From Membranipora membranacea (taxonomy: Eukaryota > Bryozoa > Gymnolaemata > Cheilostomatida > Membraniporidae), in the NCBI GenBank assembly GCA_914767715.1, contig OU612065.1, positions 35,340,001 through 35,404,000 of the forward strand: a stretch of DNA of 64,000 nt. Reading direction: 5' to 3'. This document shows positions 1-12,500 of the stretch, in pieces. Each line of letters opens with the position of its first letter. Positions within the stretch are counted from its first letter, which is position 1. Below the pieces are notes generated by a model. It saw only the letters and a program-made list of their open reading frames with translations, was not told where the DNA came from and did not search any database. The position numbers were made by a program, and so were the translations under genes.

Positions 1-37
1 AAATTTAGAAACATATATTCTCAGTTGAAATAAATTC

Positions 38-229
38 TCAATAGAGAAGACGATTTGCTGTAATCTGAGTTTTTGGGACAGAGAAGTTATACTCAGCTGA
101 AGGACCTGGAGTAAAACCTGTGTATGTGTAACATTGTAGCCTGCAAAGCTGTTCCGGAAAGAAACAACATTCTGCATCTAAAAGCAATTCGCCATGATTC
201 TGGAGCAGAATTTTATATAAATTCACCAT
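38..229 (-). other. Unresolved continuation of the CLCA 3' region
   Basis: The minus-strand frame is open from 229 to a stop at 40-38. Its second half looks like the Phe/Tyr-rich beta strand that follows the TW-TAPGD exon in CLCA proteins. I could not connect it in phase: the candidate acceptor GCTCCAG just upstream of AATCATGG gives the wrong phase, and other frames contain stops. It may be a real exon whose partner splice site lies outside the window, or a decayed exon. Confidence 0.3.
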
Positions 230-307
230 TCATTTCGGTGACATTGAAGCATTAGTTCCATTAAAAGTTAGGCTATCAATGAAGAGTTATTTAAGTTTTC
301 TCCAAAC

Positions 308-508
308 CTGTGCCTTGTCCCGGGTTGTCTCCTGCTGCAGTCCAGCCAATAGTAAGCACATCTGATCCATCTACGGCTGTCAGTAAGGTGAGGTCTGTGA
401 CCGGCTCAGGGGCTAATTTATCCTCAATAATCGGATGCCAGTTAGAGACTAGAATGGCTCCACCTGGCGATTTATAAATAATATGATAACCTGGCTGTGA
501 TGTTGCGG
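308..508 (-). CDS. FN3-like exon of the CLCA gene
   Basis: This reads APEPVTDL, then LTIGWTAAGDNPGQGT, the CLCA pattern of Pro-rich lead, I/V-TDL and a TW-TAPGDD-like strand that starts the fibronectin-III-like C-terminal region. With acceptor GCCAG at 509 it accepts phase 1 from exon 999-897, and it leaves in phase 1 at donor GTTTGG. The continuation is unclear. An open stretch at 229-38 includes PSAEYNFSVPKTQITANRLLY, which resembles the next CLCA strand, but no acceptor there restores the frame. The true acceptor could instead be one of several nearby AGs. Confidence 0.55.
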
Positions 509-3500
509 CTGGCTCATAAATAAAACAACTGACTGAGTTTTTGGTCAATAATCATTTACCTACACAGCGGCAAGGATTAGTGACCAGATAAATGGAAGAG
601 GGATAAGTGGGACAGCTTTCACAATAGTCCCTGGACTATCTAGGTGTTCCCTAGCTTCATCGGTGGTTGGGAAAGTGGTTGATAATGAAATGCTACTGCC
701 AGCTATCCCGACACTGTTTAAGCGCTTAAACTAGCTGTTCTCATGCTTTTTATACTATATTTTTATGACTTTCTATTAAAAGATTTGTTGATTTTGACAT
801 TTCAATAACTGCATGAGGGGCTAAATTTCGAGTTGACTATGGCTGATAGATTTATTGATCCAGTGAGATCAAGGTTTTAGTTCATTCTCAGCTTACCGTC
901 CCTGCTTCTTGTTATAGCACTAATATTCATGCCTTGTACTCCAGAGCAATCCTTACACTTCTTTATTTTTCTGATGAATGGCTTTCCTTTGATATCAACC
1001 TGAAAATTCCATTATAAAAGACGTATTCTCAGTTTTTCTGAAGATTAAATAAGTCAAATATTTTATAGTTTGATTGCCTGACACATATTATATGAATTTC
1101 TTACATATAACTACCCTGTCTTGTCAAGCTGTCGTCCTCTATGAAAACCGGGTTTTGTCCCCTCCTGCCCACCGAGCAAAGCTTGTCAAGACAGGCTAGC
1201 ATATAACATAACAACAAGCTGGACGTTATGCCCTGTGTAGACTGACCTTCCAGCTGTAGTACCCATCACCGTTGAATTGATCCGCGTTGAGGAGACCGCT
1301 GTACACTCCATCCCACTTTGTAGAATCAGCTCCTGGATAAAAACAAGTAATCTAGTGAGTGGAATTGTTGAACTGCCTGAAGCACAAATCTGTACCTGTT
1401 GTAACAGTCTTCATATAATTTTGATCGGCCCATGGCAGCATCAATTCCCTCTACAGACGGTGAGACTCGATGAGGAAGCTGACACAAAGCAACCCATTGT
1501 TTATAGTGTTGAGCAGTGAGGGGTTTTGACAGAAGATTGGACTTGACTTTAACATTTATCTATTCTTCCTCACTACATATATCATAGGTTGTAAGTTTCA
1601 CAGCCTCTTAATCGAAAATAATGGTCCAAAAAAAAGAATGCCGATGTTGGATAACCTAACGTCTTTGTGGTCACACAGTGTCATAAGCATACACTGCGGA
1701 TACCAAAGTCACTGCTCTCTTCGTTCATGCATCTGTGAAGAAAATGGGATGACGTGTGCTAGTAAAACAAGCAATGTTGATGGGTGATGACGTAAGTGAG
1801 TGAGTGAGTGAGTGAGTGAGTAATGTGACTTTCTTTGAACAGTTAAATTAGTTCTGAGAGCTTGGCACGTACCTGCCCCATTGTCACGCAATCTGACGCC
1901 TTCCGTAGCGCTATTTGGTAAAGTGACAGTTACTTTCACCTTCAAACCAGACACAGGGACAACTCCTTTCATAATTGTCACATAAAACTTGAGCTGTGAG
2001 ATAGACAGCAAAAACGAAAATAAAATAAGGGTAGGTTAAAAATGAAGAATGTAAAATCGCTACCATTCTGTGTGGCTTGTCAATTGAAATGAATCTTTTT
2101 TGGAGCTTGGTTTATCAGTGTGGTTAAAATATCGGTTTCGAACCACAAGGTCTGTCTCAGCTCAAAAACCAATAAGTGATGACCTCCTTGCAGTCCTCTC
2201 TTCGAATAACAGTCAGTACATTCCCAAGTTTGGAGGTAATATGAAAATAAAAACCTAAAAAACCAACCTGGGCGTGGTCATGGAACTTGATGTTTTGTGA
2301 GTCCGATTTAGCATCAATATTGATTGGAGTCTCATCTTCAACAGGTTTAGATGTTACAGTAAGAGACACATCAGACTGTTCTCCCGGATTATTCGTCGAC
2401 ATTGTGTATTCAACCTCGCCATTCTAAAAGCAGCCGATCTTAGTATTATGATAGAGTAGATATGAAAACAAAACCATTGGGAGTACAATGTAATATACAA
2501 TTAACGGCATATGAAAGTATATATCAAAACATAAAAGAGTGATGAGAGTAATTATTATAAGTAAACATCAGTTTTCTTTTTTTAAATGTGGAGGCCTTCA
2601 TCAGTACTATGATTATTGGATGGAGTACACACGGGTCAATCAATTCAAAGAAACCATTTGATATTCTAATGTACTCACAGCAGTTCCATTTATATCAGCG
2701 ATGATTCTCTTTTCGGCTGTATTAGGCGTGATCGTTATTTTCGTAGAGTTATCCACCATGTTTACTTCGACTTTAACATCAGCCGAGTAGGTGAATGATA
2801 GTCGAGTGTCTTGTATACTATTGTCTATGTATAAAGTCCTAGTCAGTGTTGGTACATCTGCACTAAGTGTTATTTTTTCGTTAGCCAACTGAAAACAGTT
2901 ACAGAAACTATGTTGAGATGTTGAGAAGAAATCACCATACATTGACCATTGAGAAGTCTATGCCTCATAATACTCGGTGACTTTAACTGGTAGTCTCAAG
3001 ACATGCTCAGGTAGTATTTGTATCTTTCTCAATGAAAACCATGGCATGGCATGTTGACACCAGTAATGATGGTATCCTGCTGTTGTTACAATTACAAACA
3101 CTTACAGTAACTAGTGAATCGTCTGAACTGATTAAAGCAGATCTTAGGGCGCCAAGTGAATCTTTATCCCCTGCAAAGTAGCTCTGGCCTCCTGTTGCTT
3201 CTGCAAGACTGACTAGAACAGCATCTGCATTTTGACTGAAATAAAAAATATTGTGTCTTCTTTTGAGGCTCAAAACTTAACAGTTTGTCAAACATCTATC
3301 TGCTAAAGGCAACAAATTCTGGCTTGCACCATATGAGTAACAAACACATCAGGTTTAAGCATGTGGTTTATCTCTGAGGGAGATCTCCATATGATATTGC
3401 TTTAAAGCAATGTGAGTTGCATCACTAAAGGAAGCATAGTTGTATTTGGATAAATGCTGCAGTAGATTTATGAAAACACTTGCTCATAAGCGATAGTGTC

Positions 3501-6500
3501 CACAATGATCCCATCGGTAACGATGCTTGGCAGCACTGAGGTAACCATTGGACTCGAAGTCTCTTGCCCGTCACTCAAGACTAATATGTGGGTTCCAACT
3601 GGCTTGGAGTCTGTATAAGCGTTCAGCATCTAGTTCAAACAAAAGCAAAAACATTTTGAGACTAAATCCCGTTGTTAATGTCATACATGTTTCTTATGCC
3701 ATTAAAAACATAAATTATAGGTTTGTGTCTAGAGGTTGATGAAGCATAAAATAAGCACATCTCTACTTTCTCCAGTTTTCACATATATGTACAGATGTAC
3801 CTAAATATTACAAACAACTTCATTTAGCCAATAAAATTATATCATCATATCTGGACCACGAAATTTCACCTCAAACAGTTTTCCCAGCAAACGGTGAACA
3901 TTGGGATAATTTTTTGCATATAAATTTCTTTAATATTACAATCTGTTAACATTTGGCTAACATTGTGTAAAAATGATAGGCTTTGGTTATTGTCTAATAG
4001 GTTACGGAATGGTAATCACAATGTTCAGGTTCTGTTATAGCAGAATCTTCAGATATGAGTATTTGTCAAATTTTATTTTTAATGTGATGATAATTTCTTT
4101 ATGTAATGACAAGAAAACAGCTCATAACTAGAAACGGTAAAAATATTTGCAAGCAAATATAAAGGAATACAACCATTAATTTTGAATATCGAGGTCAAGT
4201 GACATCATAAGTGATGATGTAATGAAACTCGGTATATGCCAAAACCCCCTTATCCCAAGTCTCAACTCAATCGTATGATGAGAACTGCTAATCGGCAGCA
4301 ATTAACTCTCCATTTTGGTTTTCGGGTCATGTGACATTAAAATTGATGATGTCATAAGATTCGGTATATGCCAAAACCCCCAAATTCCAAGTTTTAACTC
4401 AATCGCATGATGAGAACTGTTAATCGACAGCAGTTTACTGTCTATGGCGGCCATTTTGGATTTCGGGTCATGTGACCTTAAAATTGATGGAGTCATAAGA
4501 TTCGGTATAGGTCAAAACCCTCAAATGCCAAGTTTTAACTCAAAAACATGAAAAGAACTGTTAATTGGCAGCCACTTCCTGTTTATGGCGGCCATTTTGG
4601 ATATCAGGTCATGTGACATTGAAATTGATGATGTCATAAGATTCGGTATAAGTCAAAACCCCAAAATCCCAAGTTTTAACTCAATCGCATGTTAAGAACT
4701 GTTAATCGGCAGCCATTTCCTGTTTTTGGCGGCCATTTTGGATATCGGGTCATGCGACATTAAAATTGACGATGTTATAAGATTCGGTATATGCCATAAC
4801 CTCTGTATCCTAAGTTTCAACTCAATCGCATGATTTGTTCTCAAGATATCACCAAAAGAAAATCGAAAAAACATCCTCCACTAATTAGTGTACTTAGCAA
4901 ATATTACATAACATTTCAAAATTTCGTTTTGAAATTTCTCATCTTGACATATGGGACTATGTTGTGACCATATATCATCGAATTCTGCCAAGTAGTTCTT
5001 GACATATAGCAGAATGAAATTGGGTAAAAACGTTAAAAACGGCAAAACCTCCTCCACTAATTAGTGTAATTAGCAAGTATTACATAACATTTTAAAATTT
5101 CATTTCGCAATTTCTCATCTAGACATATGGAACTATGTTATGACAAAGTTCCATCCAATTCTGCCTGGTAGTTCTTGACTTATAGAAGCGACAAAAGTGT
5201 TGCAAAAATAATAATAACTAGAAACGGTAAACATATTTGCAAGCAAATATAAAGGAATACAACCAATAGATTTGAATATCGAGGTCATGTGACATCATAA
5301 TTGATGATGTCATAAGACTCGGTATATGCCAAAACCCCCTTATCCCAAGTCTCAACTCAATCGCATGATGAGAACTGCTAATCGGCAGCAAGTAACTCTC
5401 TATGGCGTCCATATTGGATTTCGGGTCATGTGACATCAAAATCGATGAGGTCATAAGATTCGGTATATGTCATAACCCCCAAATCCCAAGTTTTAACTCA
5501 ATCGCATGATGAGAACTGTTAATCGGCAGCAGTTTACTGTCTACGGCGGCCATTTTGGATTTCGGGTCATGTGACATTGAAATTGATGATGTCATAAGAT
5601 TCGGTATAGGTCAAAACCCCCAAATCCCAAGTTTTAACTCAATCGCATGTTAAGAACTGTTTATCGCCAGCCACTTCCTGTTTATGGCGGCCATTTTGGA
5701 TATCGGGTCATGTAAATTGAAATTGATGATGTGATAAAATTCGGTATAGGTCAAAACCCCCAAATCCCGAGTTTTAACTCAATCGCATGATAAGAACTGT
5801 TAATTGGCAGCAGTTTACTGTTTATGGCGGCCATTTTGTATATCGGGTCATGTGACATAAAAATTGATTATGTCATAACATTCGGTATATGTCATAACCC
5901 CCATATCCTAAGTTTTAACTCAATCGCATGATTCGTTCTCAAGATATGATCAATATAAAGGTCAAAATGTCCTCCACTAATTAGTCTAATTAGCGAATAT
6001 TACATAACAATTCAAAAATTCATTTTGTAATTTCTTAGCTAGACATATGGAACTATATTATGACAAAGCTCCATCAAATTCTGCTTGGTAGTTCTTGACT
6101 TATAGAAGCTCAAAAAGTGTTGCAATAATAATAATAAACCCTACTAAAACAAGAGGAATACAACTTTGTTGTATTCCTAATAATAATAAATCCAACCAAA
6201 ACAAAAGAAATACAACTTTGTTGTATTCCTAATTAGCACTTGAATAATGTTATGATAATGCTAACAAATAGCATTTGATTGTAACAATGTTGAGGTGTCA
6301 AAATATGTGGTTTGGATTTATCTCACCTGCTGACATTTTTGTAGGCCAGCTCCAATACTGGTTCCACCGCTTGCATTAGTTGGTACAGCTCCCAAAAGTG
6401 ATGTCCTTGTTGGCGTGCCCTCTATTTTTGTCATAGAAGCTTGAGTGCTTGCTGAATTTGAAAATGTGACAATTCCAAGAGATGCTCCATTCTCAGCATA

Positions 6501-9500
6501 ATTTGATATATAATCTCGTACAGTTGTACCAAGATTCTGTATTCGTTCACCCTAGAAGATAGAAGACAGTGATTTCATATTAGTCCCATTCCCAATTCAA
6601 TTCTCTGAATAGCACCACATATTCAAGTCAAACAGGAATGTGTAGTGATAAGGTGATGATTTTATTTTATCAATATAACTGCAGGTCTAATGATCGTAGC
6701 AAGCTTGAATCAACGAGCGCAAAGGCTATCAGCTCTCAGCCTTCCCTCTATTTCTCTCCACATCAAATAATTAGAGTCAGTTGCAGGCGGTGCTTCATGG
6801 CTGTAAGGTGTGGCAGCTCACCATTCATTAGTCATTCTGCGCATGCTCAGCTCTGGGCATGAGCTGATCTCTGCAAAATTGAGTCTCGGAATTCCGAAGC
6901 CATCTGATTGGCTACCTGCTCTGGTGACATACTTCCCAAAGCGTGCGGATTTCTTATTAATAGTTATCCTCTCTTGTCATTATTAGCTGATTTTGATTGA
7001 CAGTTTATGCAGGGGATATCCCATTTCCCCTTCCCAAAGTTGCAATCAGAACCCAAACTAAACTCATTGTTCTTGCACATGCGCAAATTCAAGTCACGCA
7101 TCATGCATACTTAGCCTTACGACACCTGCTTTGTGGTAATGATAGCCTAGTTTATCAGTGATCTACATGCCCAGTCAGATCACGAGAGTCAGTATGTTCA
7201 TTAGTATGACAATGGTTATCATAATAGTTTACCTGCAACTATATTAATGTAAAGGAGCTAATGATCAGTAAACCTTTCTGATTGTATTTCTGTTACTTCA
7301 AAAATACCATGTAGCTGTAGCTTGCTTTGGTTGTATTTTGCTGTTCATTCATGTACTTATTTCTTCCTTATAAATGGTAATGTTTTGCTTTCCGAGAACG
7401 AAATTGTCATATCTGTTCTCACTCACTAAATATTACTCCCTGGCTGCAGCAAAATGCATTGAATTAATATCAGTGTTCATAACTCTTTGCTATCGTTTTT
7501 GTTATAACTAGGAGTTATGCCCTCTTCGGGAATGAAAAGATAACTTGAAAAACCATTTTCTTCAAGAATACTTTGTTGACATCAACAGACTGAAGACTGG
7601 TTGAACACTTACCCTCATGCTTCCAGACACATCGAGTGAGAGGCAGACCATATTGGTATTATTGACTTGCTTCTGCTGCACTATGGTGAAGGTTGTTTGA
7701 GGCACTTCGCTTTTATTCGATGGTTTTGAGGCTGAAACAGTGTAAGATTTTGGCAAAGAAAAGTTGGGTACCATTCTAAATAGTCACATTATAATGCAAG
7801 CGAGCAGAATTCCACGTGTGCCAAAATTCGCGGCCAAACAAACATGCCCCGTTACATTTGGTCCCCTTGTGACTTCAATGTGGAAGAACCTCGCCTGACA
7901 ATCCCCACGGCCTATAGTCAGTGACGCCATATATGTATCATCTATCTAGTGGTTTTTTCCTTCACAAAAACCCGTTCTTAAATTTTGATAGGTTCTTGGT
8001 GCAATAGCCAGACTTATGTGTTGATAATTTATCAATGTAATTAAAAAATAAGAATAGAGAGGGTACTTATTTCCATCCATTGCATTTCAGATGAACATAA
8101 CTCAAAGACATGTATGTTTTCATCAGACATCATTGATGTAGAATAAACATATATATATATATATTAACCCCAGCGGGAGGCAGTATAAATATATGATCAC
8201 TAATCCTCCGCTTGTTTTTAGATGATGCACATACGACCAGATGTATGTTAGATAGTGATTCACGCAGAGTACTTACAAAAGTCATTATGCCTTGACATAA
8301 CCTCCCAGGAGCTTCTTTGGCTACATTTCTTATTCTGTTGGTTAGGAGACTCAGTGTCATGAAGGTGATCATTACTTCTCAAAGCACCTGTTTTGAACCA
8401 CCCGAGTTTGTCAACACCTCCGTTGCAGAACTGTGTTACCTGCAGTAACAAGGTGGCTAAACTCACAAATGTTTCAATCAATTGTATTCAAAGATGATGC
8501 AGGCTTCAAATTTTCTTCATTATAAGGCTAGTGCCATGTTTAATAAGTTGCCATATTTCCTATAAAAAAATTGTATGTATTTTGGTTTAATATTAGTGAC
8601 GTCATCATCAACTTACAACAACATCATATCTTTCCTGTCTCAGCAAAAAACGGAAGATATCCACGAGTAGAAATCAAATGAGCCCTCTCCGTTGGCCTGT
8701 GAGAACAATCGACAGTATGATTTGTCACTAAACAAGGCAAAGTACGGTAAAACCGCTACATGCTCTAAATCAAGACATTAGAACAAAGAAATATATTATC
8801 TTTTGTCTATACTTATTTACCCCTGGTAGAAACTCTGCATACATTAGAGAAGCAGTATTCTTCTTATTCTTCTGGCTTCCATCAAGCTCAAATATACAGT
8901 TCACAGGAAGGCCAGTGTTTCCATCCACACTGCAGCCTTTATTTGCGTCCCCTGAGTCATGTATTCGTCCTTTGATGTCTTTTGGGCATCTAAAAAGACG
9001 ATGGAACTATTTCAGGTATAATATAAAATCTAAATAGTAAACACCTCAACGTTGGCAATATTCAAAGGATAATGATTAACTTATCTCTTGAAAGATGAAT
9101 CAAAATAACATACAAGAACTAACCCGGTTGGCTTTGGAATACTGCCAGATGCATAGAATAATGGATCGCTTCCCTTCGGGCTTTCATCAAATAGTCCCCA
9201 TCTAAGGTGAGCCCATTCCCGCACCATTCTTTTCTCTGTATATAAGAACAAATTGAATCTTGACTCGATTTATAGAAAGGTGGAACTATCTATATTTTCA
9301 GCATGAATGTCAGCAATAAAGTTTATGGAAGTCAAGGCAGCAATAGTAAGTAGGCATCAAGTAGGGCTTCATGAGTTGTCTTGTCACAACAAACAAGTAG
9401 GCAACTCCTGAAAATTATGTCTGAATAATATTTTCAATTTCATGGAATAGTTTGATTCTACCTCAACCAATATTAAACCAATATTAAATCATAGCATAGC

Positions 9501-12500
9501 CTAACCTTTTGCGCCATATGTAATTTCAAGATATTCACGATCAACCTCTTTTGCGATCACTGCGTCAAACTCTTCACTCATTTGACTGATAGTGTTGCTT
9601 GCATTCATAGCTCTCTGCACCTCTCTCACTGATGTCTCAATCCAGTTATCATAAAGACCTACTGCCACTTCCTTCAGCATACATCTGACCACTCTCTTAG
9701 GTATGCTTTTGAGAACTTGGGCACATTTGCCTGCTCCTGCAGCTGGATTGAGTATCAGTCGTCCATTCAGTATAACTTGTTCGATCACTGTCAAAGCAAG
9801 TCAAGCAGGTTGAGGTTAAAGACGGTACTGCATAATGCTCAATTGGTTGCATCATGCTCTGGTGGTGGTGTAAGTTACAAAGTTATGGCCAATGTATATA
9901 AGAGTGGTATTTATAGCAAAAGCTCACGTGTTTTTGCAGAATATGTGGCATTCGTTATTCCACAATATTTGAAATCCTCTTCTGTGAAGAACCCAAGCAC
10001 GCATTTCTCTGGGGCATTCCCGGCTAACTTGGAGACTTCTTCAGCTATTTTCCTGATGTCAAAATCAAGACTAAGTTCTCTCCCTACTTTGCTGTTGTGT
10101 AAGTGGATGAGACGACGGCCCAGCGTTTGGTCAATCTTCTGTTTTTGCCTCTCAACTATCCAAACCTCAAAGCTGTCTGTAACTTCCTTTGAGTGTGAGA
10201 ACCCGATGATTTGCTTCATCAGAAAACTCCACAGAGTCTGCTGAAACATGTCACCTGCCAGCTCTATCAAAAAATTAACTCTTATATTCACTGATTGGGA
10301 CAAGATGATGATTTGTGGCAGAACCCTAATAGGGAATCTAACATTATTCCCACAATGCAAGTCCACCCTTGAATGAAAACCATTACCTCTACCCATACAA
10401 TTCAATGCCTCTACCCTAAAGCAGTTAAGTATTCACAGGAGCTAAATTTAAGCCTAGCTTATTAAATAATATACAGAAGGTGAGTACATTTTATATACCC
10501 TCTTTATTTTATATAGGCTCCCTCCTCAGCTGGATCTAATAAAGTGCTAGCTGAACTTCTGTCATCCCCAAAATAGCTAAACTTAACTCATAACATTTAC
10601 TTATCGATGGTATTAATTATTCGCCTTCACCATCCATCCATCCACCACCATCCTCTCACTTCTAACCACCATCCTCTCACTTCTAACCAACATTCCTAAT
10701 TATAATGCTATGGTTCTATCATCCGTAACTGTTATGTACCTACTTACCATCAGAAGGGTAGAGCTCATATCGTTTCTCCATAGCTGTCAGGTAGAAGACC
10801 AGGCCGGGAATGTACTTTGGAGAACTGAGGATCTTCTCAACATAGCTGAAGACACTACTCTCAAATGGATCAAAGTCATAAACTGCATAGTGATCTGAAA
10901 TAAGTGACCGCATCAAAAAGTTGTTGGCGTGAGAATATGTTTATGTTGAACCCTCTTTAAATTACATGCTAAACCAGTGATCACTTTTCTTTCACGTTAT
11001 TTTTCAGGCCATCTAAAGAATGTGGGAGCCTTTTCTAAGAATATTCATGCTGACTTTGGTACCGAAGTGTTAACTCACCTTCAGCCTCGAAAGGCGTTGG
11101 GAGTTTTCTGAAAGATTTGATGTAGTTTGGAGTCAGATGGATATAGTCTCCCTCCTCCCCACACCCTCCAGGCTGAAGTGTGAATATCGGTTCTAGGAAA
11201 GAGTCAAGCCCCGACTCGATCAGTACCCTGGCCTGAGAAAAGCTCTGTCCTTTTGCCTGACATAAAAGAAAAAAAGCAACAACTAGTTAATTCAACTCGA
11301 TGGTATACAACCAGGGATCATATGAGTACAACCTCCACTCGGAATGATCATTTTGTGGTTCGTTTTTGCCATCTTTAAAAAAAATGTATGTTAAAATCGC
11401 AAGTGTTGTCTCTGTCCGAGGACTGAGAAATATCAGTGCCTTAAGGGCGCGGCCGCCTTACTCGGCGCTCGGTTTTCAGGCAGGTCGGAGCATACCTGGG
11501 GCGTCACATGAGCCCTGTAGTCAGTAGACCGCAGCGGGTATCGAACCCAGGACCTCCAACGCTTACGCGTTAAAGGGCAGGCGCCCTAACCAACTGAGCT
11601 ACCTCCTACTCATTTTATACTTTTGTAAAGAAAAATAAAATTATGAAAGATACATTGTCTATTTCCATATTTTGTTTTCATCATGGCCAAAACAATACAA
11701 TCCTTTCCTTATAAGAAAAAAGAAGCAACATACAGCCTTCCATTGTGTGTCAGCAGTCCAGTTTGAAGGCACTAGTATGGTGACGTTATGGAAATACATC
11801 CTATTGTCTGTCGCTTTCATCAGGTAGCTGGAAGCGCCTCTGATCAAATCCTAGAAGGATGTAGAAATTTATCTACAGAGGTACAATCATAGAGAATGGG
11901 TACAGGTGTCAATCTCTGTTGTATGGAATGATCGTAATGAATAGTGTATGATCATAAAAAAAATTCATTCGAATGACTAAACAAAAAAATACCATGGTAA
12001 ACTGTTATCTTCTTCCATCTTCTGCTACTGATGCCATTCAGGGAAGTGGGTGCCATCAAATTCTGTATGGGCTTCAATCTAACCTTTGTCACCTAATGGG
12101 CAAATCATTTGCCAGACTGAATGTTAAAATCACGAAGTGAAATGAGACAGCAGACATTTGTGGACCTGATTTAGTTTTCCACCAGACTTTTGAGTGGAAC
12201 CAAGGAGTTAGAGAACTCAAACTCCTTATTGAAATCATGCGACTCAACGACTGGCAAGTGATGATTTCAAGAGGTAGACACTCACTCTCAGGGCAGTGCT
12301 GTGTGTGGAAAATATCGGGGTAATCACTCACCTGTAATTTTGTCAGTAGCTCAGGATCTTCTTTCACATCCTCATGGATGGCGACCAGAAACTCGTAACC
12401 TCCATCAGAGTTGAGCTTTATCTCTTCTCTTCTACCACCAATACTTCCTGCGGCAACACGTCCAGAATATAACCAGGCAAGACAGCATATCAGACTGACA

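Noticed and set aside
4302-5454. Three open frames encoding similar MTSSILMSHDP...-type peptides
   Set aside because: They are translations of the 141-bp tandem repeat; the similarity comes from the DNA repeat, and similar frames appear wherever such repeats occur.
8276-8277. Strong donor GTAAGT in the CLCA exon 8439-8264
   Set aside because: Using it breaks the frame at the next acceptor; the weaker GTGAAT at 8263 keeps it. RNA is needed to be certain.
9717-10244. 175-aa plus-strand open frame
   Set aside because: It lies antisense to CLCA exons that join in phase and carry family motifs; it is a shadow frame.
11520-11608. Functional tRNA gene
   Set aside because: A and B boxes are present but the acceptor stem has no 3' partner and the sequence continues as a SINE body.
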